NCBI GenBank assembly: GCA_029378245.1 | Contig: JARKIF010000033.1 | Coordinates: 62,001-126,000 of the forward strand | Reading direction: 5' to 3' | Length of the DNA stretch: 64,000 bases | From: Roridomyces roridus | Taxonomy: Eukaryota; Basidiomycota; Agaricomycetes; Agaricales; Mycenaceae | Shown: piece after piece, positions 33,998-43,870 of the stretch | Numbering within the stretch: the stretch's first letter is position 1 | Layout: each line of letters starts with the position of its first letter | Notes under the pieces: model-generated | Seen by the model: only the letters and a program-made list of their open reading frames with translations | Databases searched by the model: none | Told to the model about the DNA's origin: nothing | Position numbers and translations under genes: made by a program

Positions 33998-34687
33998 TCA
34001 AACTACGCCCTCCTTCTTATCTCGGGGCGCCTCGCCATCCAGAATTGACTCCTCCTTCACCCCGACGAATGCCGAAACCCCCGCCTCGCGATCGGATTCC
34101 CTCTGCACCCACAATACAGCCCGTCCCACCAACACAGCCGCCCCCGCCAGGACTCCAAGCGTCCCAGACCCGTGAATCAGAGACAACACCACGGCTACGA
34201 CGTTCTCCAGAGTCGTTGTTCTCGGCGAGATCACCCCCTGGGCGACGAGGCACGATACGCCCGAGAACGTGGTGCAGAGGAAGACGACCGTCTTTGCAGG
34301 TGTGGAGAGCTCGAGATCGTCTTCGTTTACTGATGCTTTGAGTTCAGGATTCGGGGCATCCACAGGGGGCGCGACTGTCAATGGGATGGGAGGTGGGGTG
34401 GAGGCCTCGAGGTCGCCGACGCCAGTCGGGTGGTTGCGTGGGACTCGCGGGTTCACGAACCACGTTCCAAGAGCGCACGAAAGTGCCTCGCATATCAGCG
34501 AGACGGTCACGAGAACGCACGCGGTCGTGTATCCCTGCCAAAGTCTTCTTCCCAACCAACTTGCGATTGGAGGGGTATGCGTCTCGGGCGAGGGTCCGTC
34601 GAGGCAGAACTTGATCGCCGAGACAACGAAGTAGAGAGTGGTGAGTGCGAGGATAAGGTTTTCTGTGCGGAGGAGCGACTGAGACAT
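33998..34687 (-). CDS. Four-TM membrane protein, family B, copy 1
   Basis: Single exon, 229 aa, ATG at 34687 (MSQSLLRTENLILALTTLYF). Hydrophobic segments near residues 9-30, 52-72, about 128-150 and 160-190. A conserved phrase in the C-terminal part is ISPRTTTLENVVAVVLSLIH, ending in the charged tail ESILDGEAPRDKKEG. The gene at 36897 is a paralogue with the same layout (ISPNK, ENVLHLVVYAFGG, AILDGEVQPE). I do not recognise a characterised family. It sits head-to-tail with family A copy 2, suggesting that A and B genes duplicated together. Confidence 0.65.
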   Translation of the reverse strand: MSQSLLRTENLILALTTLYFVVSAIKFCLDGPSPETHTPPIASWLGRRLWQGYTTACVLVTVSLICEALSCALGTWFVNPRVPRNHPTGVGDLEASTPPPIPLTVAPPVDAPNPELKASVNEDDLELSTPAKTVVFLCTTFSGVSCLVAQGVISPRTTTLENVVAVVLSLIHGSGTLGVLAGAAVLVGRAVLWVQRESDREAGVSAFVGVKEESILDGEAPRDKKEGVV

Positions 34688-34862
34688 GCTGGCAGCGGGA
34701 GAGGTGGTTGGCCCCTATCGCGTCGCCGGCCGATCAGCATTTCACGTGGTCACTGCTTGCTTCTCACCGACACACGTACGGGACTGAGAGATAACTTGCG
34801 GCAGCGGAAGTGCGGAGCTCGGAATTCATTCACAATAGATAATTCCAGTAATCCAGTGCTCG

Positions 34863-35459
34863 TCATGCTTTCTCCAAGGAGTATGCATGCTTCTCACCCA
34901 CAGCCTCAGGTACAGCCTCTTCTTCTTTCCCCTCCGTCTCCGTAGTAGAACGCCTAGAGACCTGATACACCTTCGCCCCCACACAAACGAGGACGACGAT
35001 AACCGCGATGCTCTCCAGCCCATCGATGAGGAACATGGCAAACTCGGCCACGTTGACGAGCAAGGGCTTGTCGAGCGAGAGGGTGCCGTGGGAGAGGAAG
35101 TAGTTGAAGGGGAGGAGAGCGCTCCCCATGGCATTGAAGATGTACGTTGTCTTGGATAGCCTCGACTCGGAGCTGGGAGTGGCATCAGATGCGGCGCCCT
35201 CTTCCAGTGCCGCTGGGGTGGGTGTACGCTGGCTCTGGCTGGAGAAGCACCGGTGGAGGAAAGCGCATATCGCAAGCACGGTGCTGACGAGCCCGACGAC
35301 AGCGCTTGCCTGCCAGATACGGTCGGTCACCCACAAGGAGGTGGGCACGGCAGCGGCAGTCTGTGGGAAGGCGCCGAGGATGAGTGGTAGGACTGCGAGG
35401 AGGAGCAATAAGAAGAAGACGATGAAAGCGGATGCAACGTAGGGAGGGCGAGCCGGCAT
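34863..35459 (-). CDS. Four-TM membrane protein, family A, copy 2
   Basis: 198 aa from ATG at 35459 (MPARPPYVASAFIVFFLLLL) to TGA at 34865-34863. Hydrophobic segments at residues about 10-28, 45-65, about 112-130 and 140-165. The phrase GAFPQTAAAVPTSLWVTD after the first segment is shared with the gene at 15723. The acidic C-tail (TEGKEEEAVPEAVG) is cytosolic if the N-terminus is. Function unknown. Confidence 0.65.
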   Translation of the reverse strand: MPARPPYVASAFIVFFLLLLLAVLPLILGAFPQTAAAVPTSLWVTDRIWQASAVVGLVSTVLAICAFLHRCFSSQSQRTPTPAALEEGAASDATPSSESRLSKTTYIFNAMGSALLPFNYFLSHGTLSLDKPLLVNVAEFAMFLIDGLESIAVIVVLVCVGAKVYQVSRRSTTETEGKEEEAVPEAVGEKHAYSLEKA

Positions 35460-35588
35460 CGTGGTGGTGGGAAGCAAGAGAGGTGTTGCCGTAAGGCGGG
35501 ACCGCCCATTGACAGTGATTGACTCACGCCTGACAGCACTCGTTCTTGTTCTCTTCTCTCATCTCGCATTCATTCAGGCCCAAAAACT

Positions 35589-36792
35589 ATGGGAATCGCT
35601 CGGTCAATTTCTATCTTCACTGCAATAGCTTGCCTGCGTGCGTTCACTTCTCACCACGACCTCATCAAGTTGATTTCTCCTCTGATGCAGCCGCCGCCGT
35701 TCTATGGAAAGCACTAACGACAGCCTACGCACCATACAACAAACACCGTAGCATGCGACGCATCCTCGGCGACTCCCTCTATAGGTACATCATCACCACA
35801 TCGGTGGCATTGCGGCTCGAGGCGCCCGTCGGAAGTACGTTGGACGTCTACACCAAGTGGGCTGGGAAGACCAAGATCCCGGTGGTCGTGGATGAATTGG
35901 AAGACGGCGCGAAATTGCTTTGGATTGGAGAGAAACAACTGGACAATGTCATCTTGTTCGTGCACGGTCAGTTTTACTTGGTTTTCGATCCACGTTCCGT
36001 AAATTGAATCCTGTAGGTGGCGGTTTTGCGGTGCCCCCGCGCGAGTCCTCTCTAGCATTTTGGAATCACGTTCGTCGCGAGATGGAGAAAAAGGGCGTGC
36101 AACCTGGGATCGTCATGCTGAGTTACAGTAAGCCAGCCCCTCACGCCACGAACCCAACTCACACACACCCAGCTCTCTGGCCTGAATCCACATTCCCAAC
36201 CCCACTCAAACAAATTCAACACGCCGTCCAATTCTTGCTCACCTCAGGCGTGCACCCATCGCGTGTTCAACTCGCAGGCGACTCTGCCGGCGGTAACATG
36301 ATCATGCAGCTCGTCTTACACACGCTCCACCCGCATCCCTCCATCGACCCATTTACCCTCCCCTCCCCAATCAAAGCGATCCACCTCTTCTCCCCTTGGG
36401 TAAACCTCCAAGCCGACAGCCCATCGTACGACTCGAACGATGGGATTGATTATATGCCGAAAGCTGCACTCGTCTGGCAGGGCTCCCGGATCCTCGCTGA
36501 CGTACCGCCTTCCTCCCTCCACTACGTTGACTCCGCACGCGCTCCAGAGTCGTGGTTCGCCGGTATTCAGGGCGTCGTCGACAGTATACTGATTACAGCG
36601 GGCGAATGCGAGTGCATGCGGGATGATATTCTTCAGCTGGGTGCGTTGCTTCAGAGGCATCATGGGAAGGTGGAGGTGGTGGTTCAGCCGGGTGGGTTCC
36701 ATGAGGATATGTTTTTGGATTTCGATTGGGGAACGGAGGTGGGTATATTGACGCCGTTGATTGTTGAGAGATTGGTGGAGGGGTTTAGGTAG
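35589..36792 (+). CDS. Secreted or membrane-anchored alpha/beta hydrolase, HSL family
   Basis: Exons 35589-35637, 35691-35966, 36017-36127, 36173-36792. Complete. The N-terminus MGIARSISIFTAIACL is hydrophobic, either a short signal or an anchor. Catalytic features of the hormone-sensitive-lipase/esterase group: oxyanion-hole motif HGGGFAVPP built across intron 2; nucleophile GDSAGGN; an acid in ITAGECECMRDD; and the histidine in GGFHEDMFLDFDW. The third intron (45 nt, 36128-36172) is a multiple of three and open, but removing it gives the expected YTLWPE. Likely a carboxylesterase or deacetylase acting on small esters. It lies between the two membrane-protein pairs and has no visible lesion. 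Confidence 0.85.
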
Positions 36793-36896
36793 TGTAAGCT
36801 GTAGGATATTCAGTCGGTGACTCGTTGTCCAAATTGAGTCGAAATTCCGTTTCAGCCCAAGAAAAGTCAACCAGTGAAAGTATTGTAATTGGAAAA

Positions 36897-37572
36897 CTAC
36901 GTCCTCGAGGAACCTATCCACTCTTTCTCTTCCCGGGAGGCCTCGGGTTGCACCTCTCCGTCCAAAATCGCCCCTTTTTCCTTTGACCCCGGGACATCGT
37001 GCTTCCCCCCGGCCGAAGCCCGTTGCATCCACATAACCAACGCCGTGAAAACTATCAGGATTCCAAACCCGCCAAACGCATACACCACCAAATGAAGCAC
37101 GTTCTCGAGCGCGCGCCGCGGATTTGTTGGGGGAGATCTGGGACAGGCAGCAGCCTACACCGGCCATCGTAGCGAAGATGAAGAGGAAGACGTCCGCGCT
37201 TGTGACCCGCTTGGTTTCACCTGGTGGGATTTCAGGGGTTTGGACAGGGGGCGCGACGACATTGGCAACCTGAGCCTCGGGGTCGGTAGGCTCCGAGTCA
37301 GGGCGGTTCACAAACTTGCGCTTGCCCATGGCGAGAGCGGAGCGCAGTGCGTGCCACAGGACCAAGACAGAGAAGAGGACACAGCCCGTGCCGAATGCTT
37401 GCGCCATCCTCATCCCGATCCAGATTTCGAGTGAAGGGGCAGGAGTCTCCGGCGGGTGGTCGCGGCTGAAGCGGTCTGCGGCGGAGAGAAGGTAGTAGGC
37501 AGCCACTACGAGGATGAAGTATGCGTTGACTAGTAGTAGCTGAGACATCATGGTGGAGAGCGAGAAACCCAT
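36897..37572 (-). pseudogene. Four-TM membrane protein, family B, copy 2, frameshifted
   Basis: ATG at 37572 (MGFSLSTMMSQLLLVNAYFI). It matches family B copy 1 up to ISPNKSAAR, then the frame is lost in a GCGCGCGC run near 37105-37120. The other frame continues correctly as ENVLHLVVYAFGG through AILDGEVQPEASREEKE to TAG at 36899-36897. One missing or extra base in the GC run explains it; a base-calling error in such a run is as likely as a real mutation. The C-terminal region otherwise looks conserved. Confidence 0.6.
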
Positions 37573-37715
37573 AATTCCTGTGCTGGGATAGGGGCCAGCC
37601 CTTTTAGCGTCATCAACCGATCATCGATCACCGATCTGCCTGCACGTGATCACGACTCCCTGCTTCTCACCACGACACATCGAATCTCGATGCCTCTCAA
37701 AGTGCGACTACCTCA

Positions 37716-37970
37716 ATGTTTTCGGTCTCCGATAAATCTGCACGTGGATGCCACTGGATGGAACCACAGTCTGCGCCGATCCACTCACTGTACTCAGACA
37801 GTAACGTCAGACTTCGTCCGTAGAGGACCTGATTCAAACCTGATTGAGTCTGCCCTCAGTCCCGATATCCAGGAGTTATCCTCTTTCTGGAATCCTTGGC
37901 TGCTGTCCCGATGACCCGAGCTCGCAAAGACTAGCCGCGGGCTCGTCGGTAACAGCCTCCGGGATTAGAG
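37716..37970 (+). pseudogene. Relic of the HAUS1-like gene
   Basis: DNA from 37600 to 37860 parallels 42120-42350: the same upstream block (CCCTTTTAGC, TCATCAACCGATCA), an ATG with TTTTCGG, the words GATGGAACCACAGTCTGCG and GAGTCTGCCCTCA. It then jumps to sequence that matches the region just after the intact gene (43165-43210, GACTAGCCGCGGGCTCG). The middle of the gene is deleted. It marks the same duplicated segment as the intact copy at 42231. Confidence 0.6.
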
Positions 37971-38272
37971 GTACTCGCGTTGCGTCCCCTACCGCGCCCA
38001 GAATTCGGTGGCGTACCTCTCCGCTGATCTCCGAAATTTCGGGCCCTCGGCGTCATAACGTTTATGGGACCTGGGTCGTTCCAATTTGGGGTTCTCACGA
38101 CTAAGTTCGTATTATATTGTACTTATCATCTTTCTGCTGACTCCTGCGCTCGACCTATGCGTGAAACAATCCAGATTCCAGGATAGACTAGACTCGGACT
38201 TCGGTGAGCGCGCGCGTCCGGGATGCCGCAGCGGAGAATCGTGCTCTTCGTGGATCCTGGTCAGCTTCCAGG

Positions 38273-38280
38273 TATAAATA
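38273..38280 (+). promoter_or_regulatory. TATA box of ADH copy 2
   Basis: TATAAATA in CCTGGTCAGCTTCCAGG-TATAAATACAAG, 71 bp before the ATG. Confidence 0.7.
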
Positions 38281-38350
38281 CAAGCTCTTGCTGACTCTCT
38301 ACACCAGAAGCACTTTCACATTCCCCAATCGCCTACTTGCACTCTCCCCA

Positions 38351-41300
38351 ATGACCCACATCCCCAAGACCATGCTCGCCGCACGCATCGTGCCCGGGAA
38401 CGAACGACTCGTCCTCGACAAGGCGTATCCAATTCACGAGCTCAAGGATAATGAGGTCCTCCTCAAGATGGCTGCGGCTGGCGTCTGCCATTCCGACGTC
38501 ACGCTTCTCAGTGGAGTCACTCTAGACACTCGCACGTATGTTCTGGGCCACGAGGCTTGCGGGGTTGTCGTCAAGTAAGTGCTGTCCCTCCACTAGTTAT
38601 TACCCACCTCAACATTTTCCAGACTGGGTTCCGACGTCGAAAAGCACCACATCCATATCGGAAAATTGTATTCCGTGCTCATCGGGGACGGCTGCACCCA
38701 TGGAATCAACGGCGGTCCGGCCTTGTTCAACAGCTTCGGTATTGGGAACGACGGTGCCTTTGCCGAATACTTCATTGTCACCTTTGACTTGCTGGTGCCT
38801 GTTGTGTGTGGTATCTCTCTGTATCCTGCAATTGCAAGGCGCTGATCATCCCTAGCCTGCTGGTGTGCCGCCTGCTGTGGCAGCCATTGCCTCCGACGCC
38901 GGTGTCACGGCTTATAACGCCGTTCAAGATGTAGCTCAGGTGCGCCCGCTCATGTCAAGCTCCATGTGGATTCGATTTTGATTCGTGTGGGCATGAAGGT
39001 TAAGCAAGGTGACAAGGTTCTCATATTTGGGATCGGCGGTCTCGGACACTTGGCTGTCCAATACGCAAAACACTTCGGTGCAACCGGCAAGTTACATCTC
39101 CACTCGTGAACGTTCAGTTTTTGAAACACTTTGATGTTAGTTTATGTTTGCGACTTCAAACCCGCCGCCCGTCAACTTGCGCTCGAGCTAGGTGCCACCG
39201 AGGCGTTTGATTGGATCCAACTCAACACGAAACTCACGGCTGGATTCACTGTCGATACTACAATTGACTTCATCTCGACCAATCAATGTGAGTTTCAAGA
39301 CTTGACGTGCGTCTGTTCGTTCAACTACTCGCAGCATTCACCGCTGCGATGAGCGCTCTCCAGCATAATGATGTCCACTTTGTGAGCAAACCAAGGCTCG
39401 TTCTCGTACGTCTGAATTCCGAAGTCTCGTGCATATTTATGTACTTTCAATCTGATACAGGTCGGTGCAAACCCCGAAAATTTAGTGTTCAGCAGTCTCA
39501 GCATAGTCGCATCGGGGGTACAAAGTAGGGATGTTGCATTTTATCCAGCTTACAGGGACTCATTTGTTCTGCCAGTTTTCGGACGTAGCTGCGGCCCGCG
39601 CAGTGCACTCGTTGCGGCTCTGGATCTCTTTGCCAAGGTTTTTTGGGAGAGTCAACTTTTTGGCGGGACAAATTGGCTTGCGCGCGCGCAAACTGGCTTT
39701 TTTCGGGCGGGGGCGGGGATTTTGGTGTGATCACCCGCCCCCGCCCGGCTAATTGGCGTGCACGCCAATTGTTGGCTTGGCAAGCCAACTTGTCGCCTCG
39801 TGCCAAGCCAAATTTTGAAATTGGCTTGCGTGTATTCTACGTTCCTGAAGTTCATTCCACTTGTCCCCTGTGGTGCATATCCATCCTCCAACCTCCCCCT
39901 TGCTATTGGTCTGGCTTTCCTGGCGACAGTGTCCTTCGACTCACCAAAGCATGGTTCACGTTGAATGATAACCGGGTCATGTCGGCCAAATATCACCCGC
40001 CGGCTGGCTTGCCAGGCTCAGTAGATGCATTTGGGCCCCTTCAACCCCGTCCCATCTGGATTCTTTTGTGAAATATGTCCTAGCGATGAAGATACAATCA
40101 TATTGGTTGAACTGACTCTGCTTGTGGAACAACGACTCTTTTGAACACCCAAATAGCCTATTCGCTCGTTCGGTGTACCCAGTGGGTTTATGGGAGATGC
40201 CCCACACGCCGTGCAGTCCGTCACGACTTCTGATCCTGCTCACAAGGGCGGCTGAGTGGACTTTTCTAACAAAAAGTGCATTTCCGACCCGAAAGTTGGC
40301 TCGACTCTGTTAAGAAATACTTCAGGTGATTCATGAGAGTCCCTTTGTCTAGCTCAACGCTTGAGATCCGCAATGAAATCGTATTTTTGTGTTCCACCGC
40401 CCACAAGCCAGTTTGCCTGATGCCATCAAAATGGGCGTGGATTGGCTTGTCCCCAAATTTAGTGGGGTAGCCCGACTGTTAGTGACACATTGAGGGCTTG
40501 CATAGTCCCCCGTGGACTCTGAGACACGAATCTGCTTGAATTGAGCCGCGCAAAGTACAAAGTTGAACAGGCCAGTTGCGATCACAAGCCAGTTTGTCGC
40601 CTGCCATCAAATCGGCGTGCATGCAGATTTCAGCAAAGTTTCAGTGTAATATGGAAGCCTGTCTCTGAGAACAACGCACAAGACTCACCGCCAGCTCACA
40701 GCATGGCCCTTCAGTCGAGAAAACCGGCCGTCAGTGCTGATTACTTCAAATTGTGCTCGAATTGAACACCGGATCGGGCCAAACACCCAAGACGAAATAG
40801 GATTGGCTATGTGAGCTCTACTATCACATTGATCTTGTTATGAAAGAGAAGACAATATTTGGACAATATTCTGATAGTTGAACACGGCATCAACCTCGAG
40901 CCGTTCCCGTCTTCCTGTGCTCAACGAGGATTGGCATATTGCACGCCGGTACTCCATGCACATGGTCAGTCCCACAGTCCATGCCCATGCCCACGTCCAC
41001 GCCCGCCGAATGACAGCAAGTAGAGTCAGATCGAAATCGAACCGAAGGTGGGGAACTGCAATGCCAAGCCACCCCCAAGCCCCGCTCGCCCAAGCCCGCC
41101 AAGTTGAATACAAACACGTTACGCAGATCAAGTATCGGGGAGTCTCCTCGGGGAACTCCATAGGGAACAGTCCAATGAAGGGCCGCGTAACGTGGTGAAA
41201 AGTTCGAAGTCGAGCATGCTGGTGCTGAACGACGACGATCAAGTGTGTTGAAGTCGACGGTGATGGGCGGCACATGATGTACTGATGTAAGTCTGGAAGC

Positions 41301-41619
41301 GGTATGAGACAGTGGACGAGATACACGAAATTGGGTTGCTAAGCAGGCACAAGCCACGCTCACGCCACACCCGCCCACGCCCACGCCCGCGAAGCCAAAT
41401 TCAAACTCCGCTAAGCGGCGCAAGCCAATTTGGCACGCCAGTTTGAGAAGTCTGGGTTTTTTGGTCGACTTCTTCCGAAGAGTGCGCAACTCATATCATG
41501 TTCAGGGAATTGTGCGTGCGCATGTCAGCGAGGAGCGCCTCGAGAACGTGAACGACGTCATCGACCAACTGCGTTCATCGGAGATCCTCGGGCGTAAGGT
41601 CTTGGTCGCCCACGAGTGA
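38351..41619 (+). CDS. Zinc-type (MDR) alcohol dehydrogenase, copy 2
   Basis: Starts MTHIPKTMLAARIVPGNERL at 38351. Exons about 38351-38574, 38623-38803, then seven more, ending at TGA 41617-41619; about 345 aa. Catalytic zinc ligands in GVCHSD and GHEACG. The second catalytic cysteine of classical ADHs aligns with Asp in AASDAGVTAY. The structural-zinc cysteines are missing. NAD-binding motif GIGGLGHLAVQYAKHFGAT and VCDFKPAARQL predict NAD(H). An extra GC-AG intron follows GAT. The last intron (39638-41505) is 1,868 bp because a transposon sits in it; the final exon GIVRAHVSEERLENVN is intact. If that intron is spliced, the enzyme is complete. Oxidises an alcohol or reduces an aldehyde; substrate unknown. 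Confidence 0.75.
39661..41440. mobile_element. TIR element inside the last intron of ADH copy 2
   Basis: Left TGGCGGGACAAATTGGCTTG and right its near-inverse (CAAGCCAATTTGGCACGCCA). Many further AAGCCAATT / TTGGCTTG repeats and GC-rich palindromes such as TTGGCGTGCACGCCAA lie near the left end. About 1.78 kb, no recognisable transposase. Target duplication not found. Other ADH copies have a 45-60 bp intron at this position. Confidence 0.6.
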
Positions 41620-41912
41620 TGTGACGGATGTGAATGTCTTTGTATAATTCGAATAGCAGTCTTTTTGCTGAGTTAGCTGTTTCCAAGACTGGATACATTT
41701 CTTGGCAAACTAAAGAACTGCACAAAAGCCGGCGTTCGAAATCTGAATATCAAATCTCTCAAGTTTCCTGTTTCCCCAAGACCAGAATATATTTTTGTCG
41801 CAAACTATAGAATACACAAAACTACATTCAAGAATCAGCGGTCTCTACATTCAACTCTGTCTATGAGCAATGGGTGAGGGAATCTCGTGAACTCAGAGAA
41901 AACGGTACCCGG

Positions 41913-42094
41913 TCAATACACCTCGTCCTGTAAAGCTTCACGAACAAGTGCGTCGACCTTGGCGAGTATCTCAGGGTCCGACTTCCACTTGCATTCCGTG
42001 TCACCATCCGGAATATCCCACACCGCCGTACTAGACCTGCGCACGGGAAGAACTCGACGAGATCTGTCCTGGGGCGCGGCAATTGAGACATCAT
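41913..42094 (-). pseudogene. Chimeric relic: family B start joined to the short conserved tail
   Basis: On the minus strand ATG ATG TCT CA at 42094 repeats the MMSQ start region of family B copy 2, and the DNA upstream of it is also shared. A different frame then ends in GDTECKWKSDPEILAKVDAL, the tail also seen at 22953 and 50174. This looks like a junction left by the segmental duplication. Coding status uncertain. Confidence 0.4.
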
Positions 42095-42230
42095 GGTGGT
42101 CAGTTGGACAGGGGTCGACCCCTTTTAGCCTAATCAACCGATCAGTGATCAACATCCACGTGATTACTTCTCCTTGCTTCTCACCACGGCACGACAACGC
42201 TCGACGGCTTTTCAAAGTGCAACCAGCGCA

Positions 42231-43096
42231 ATGTTTTCGACGTCCAATAACTCTGCAGGTGGGTGGAACCACAGTTTGCGTGGACCCCCTCACTATGGAC
42301 CTCGCCTGATCGAGCCAGACGAGTCTGCCCTCAATCCCGGTATCCAGGAGAAGCTAGCCGTCCTGACGCGTGTAGCAAAACTTCTAGGCATCGACGATGT
42401 GTCTTTCTCAAAGTACCGTACTCGCACGGCGCGTGCCACCCACGGCTCACTTTTTTAGCTACGCGGCCGCCATCACCAGGCTCTCCACACGCACAAAGGA
42501 CACGCAGCAGCGTTTGAATAGGTTGGAACTCGTGGAACGACAACTTCAGGATCATTTGGTAGCTATGGGCCATGAAGAACGGTTGCTTGAGAGGTGCGTG
42601 CGCTCGTGGATAGGACGAAGACTAAAGGATAACTTGTGGCAGCGGTATTGGGAGACTCACGACCGAGCTCGCAACCGGCGACAGCGTACCGACCCTCGAA
42701 CGACGACGTGAAGTTCTTCTCAGGAAGGCGAAAGAATATCGCGCTATGTTGGATGGGATGGTGGTGCGTGCTGAATGTATAAGGCTCTCCTCCGTCTAAC
42801 CGAGTTCGTGCGTAGATCGACTCCCCAGCAGTGACATTCACAGACACCACTGCTGTTCAAGCTTCCAATGCCCAACGCTCCCAGGCGATCAAAGAAAAGC
42901 GCGCACAGATCAAGGCGTTCAAGGGTCTGCCACCAGTGCGTCGCTGTTTCCGTCGTCCCCACGTGGAATGTGACTTCCTTTCTCTCAGAATCTCGACTTG
43001 GCACGACAACAGCTCCAAACTGCGCGTGCTGCGCAGATGGAACTTGTTCAGCTGTGCGAGAAGCTCCTGGCGCAGATGGCTGCTGGTGTAGCGTGA
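42231..43096 (+). CDS. HAUS augmin-like complex subunit 1 (probable)
   Basis: Exons 42231-42412, 42459-42593, 42643-42763, 42816-42935, 42989-43096; 221 aa, no lesion. N-terminal globular part IQEKLAVLTRVAKLLGIDDV. Long coiled coil from about residue 60 (TRTKDTQQRLNRLELVERQL) through TLERRREVLLRKAKEYRAML. The C-terminal phrase KEKRAQIKAFKGLPPNLDLA, then MELVQLCEKLLAQMA, is the signature I associate with fungal HAUS1. Augmin recruits gamma-tubulin to spindle microtubules. All four introns are 46-53 nt. A deletion relic of the same gene lies at 37716. Family assignment rests on pattern memory and should be treated as probable. Confidence 0.6.
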
Positions 43097-43792
43097 AGAT
43101 TGAGACAGATTCGGTGGGCATCTTTCGTCGACGCGGCTGTACTTATTCTCTTCCTGGAATCATTTTTTGTTATCCGAATGGCCCGAGCAAGAGACTAGCG
43201 GCGGGCTCGCCGGTGGCAGTCCCCGAACTGCTCGCGTTTTGACCGCTATGGCCGCCGCCGCCCCCACTGGAGCGGCGTCGGTCCCTGTTGAAACTCCTCA
43301 CAACATACTGACTCCCGCTCACCGTGACCCGCAACACAGCGGAACGCACTATGGATGAGATCCGAGCACGTTTCACGCTTAACACCGTCCGTCTCCGACC
43401 GACGAAAGTGGAAATCCGAACGCTCAACCTTTGGTCCGTTTGTCATAGACTCGGACCTTACCGATGGTAGGTCCACCTACGTATTGAATGCGGAGACTGG
43501 ACTGATGAATCCGCAGAATGGCCCGGATGGGACGGAACCGATGTCCTGGCACCTCAAACGGAACGCAACCTCTCGCTTTCACATCCCAAATACACCACCA
43601 CCGACACCTCTTCTCAATTTGAGCTTCTCACGTTCAAGTTCGTATTATATTGTAGCTCATCTTTCTACCGACTCCTGCGCGCAACCTGTGCGTGAAACAA
43701 AGCAAATCCCAGGATAGACTAGATATCGGAACGCCGCCACGGAAAATGAATCGTGGCCTCCGCGGATCCAGATATCCTGGTCAGCTTCCAGG
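43097..43792. other. Intergenic between HAUS1-like gene and ADH copy 3
   Basis: The first 150 bp is shared with the segment at 37880-37970. Short frames on both strands, none supported. The ADH promoter occupies the end. Confidence 0.45.
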
Positions 43793-43800
43793 TATAAATA
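43793..43800 (+). promoter_or_regulatory. TATA box of ADH copy 3
   Basis: TATAAATA in CCTGGTCAGCTTCCAGG-TATAAATACAAG, 71 bp before the ATG; same as copy 2. Confidence 0.7.
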
Positions 43801-43870
43801 CAAGACGCTCTTGCTGACTCTCTACAGAAGCACTTTCACATTCCCCAATCGCCTACTCGCACTCTTCCCA

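Noticed and set aside
39661..41440. Helitron or LTR retrotransposon
   Set aside because: It has inverted, not direct, terminal repeats; no CTRR end, and no replication, helicase or reverse-transcriptase sequence.
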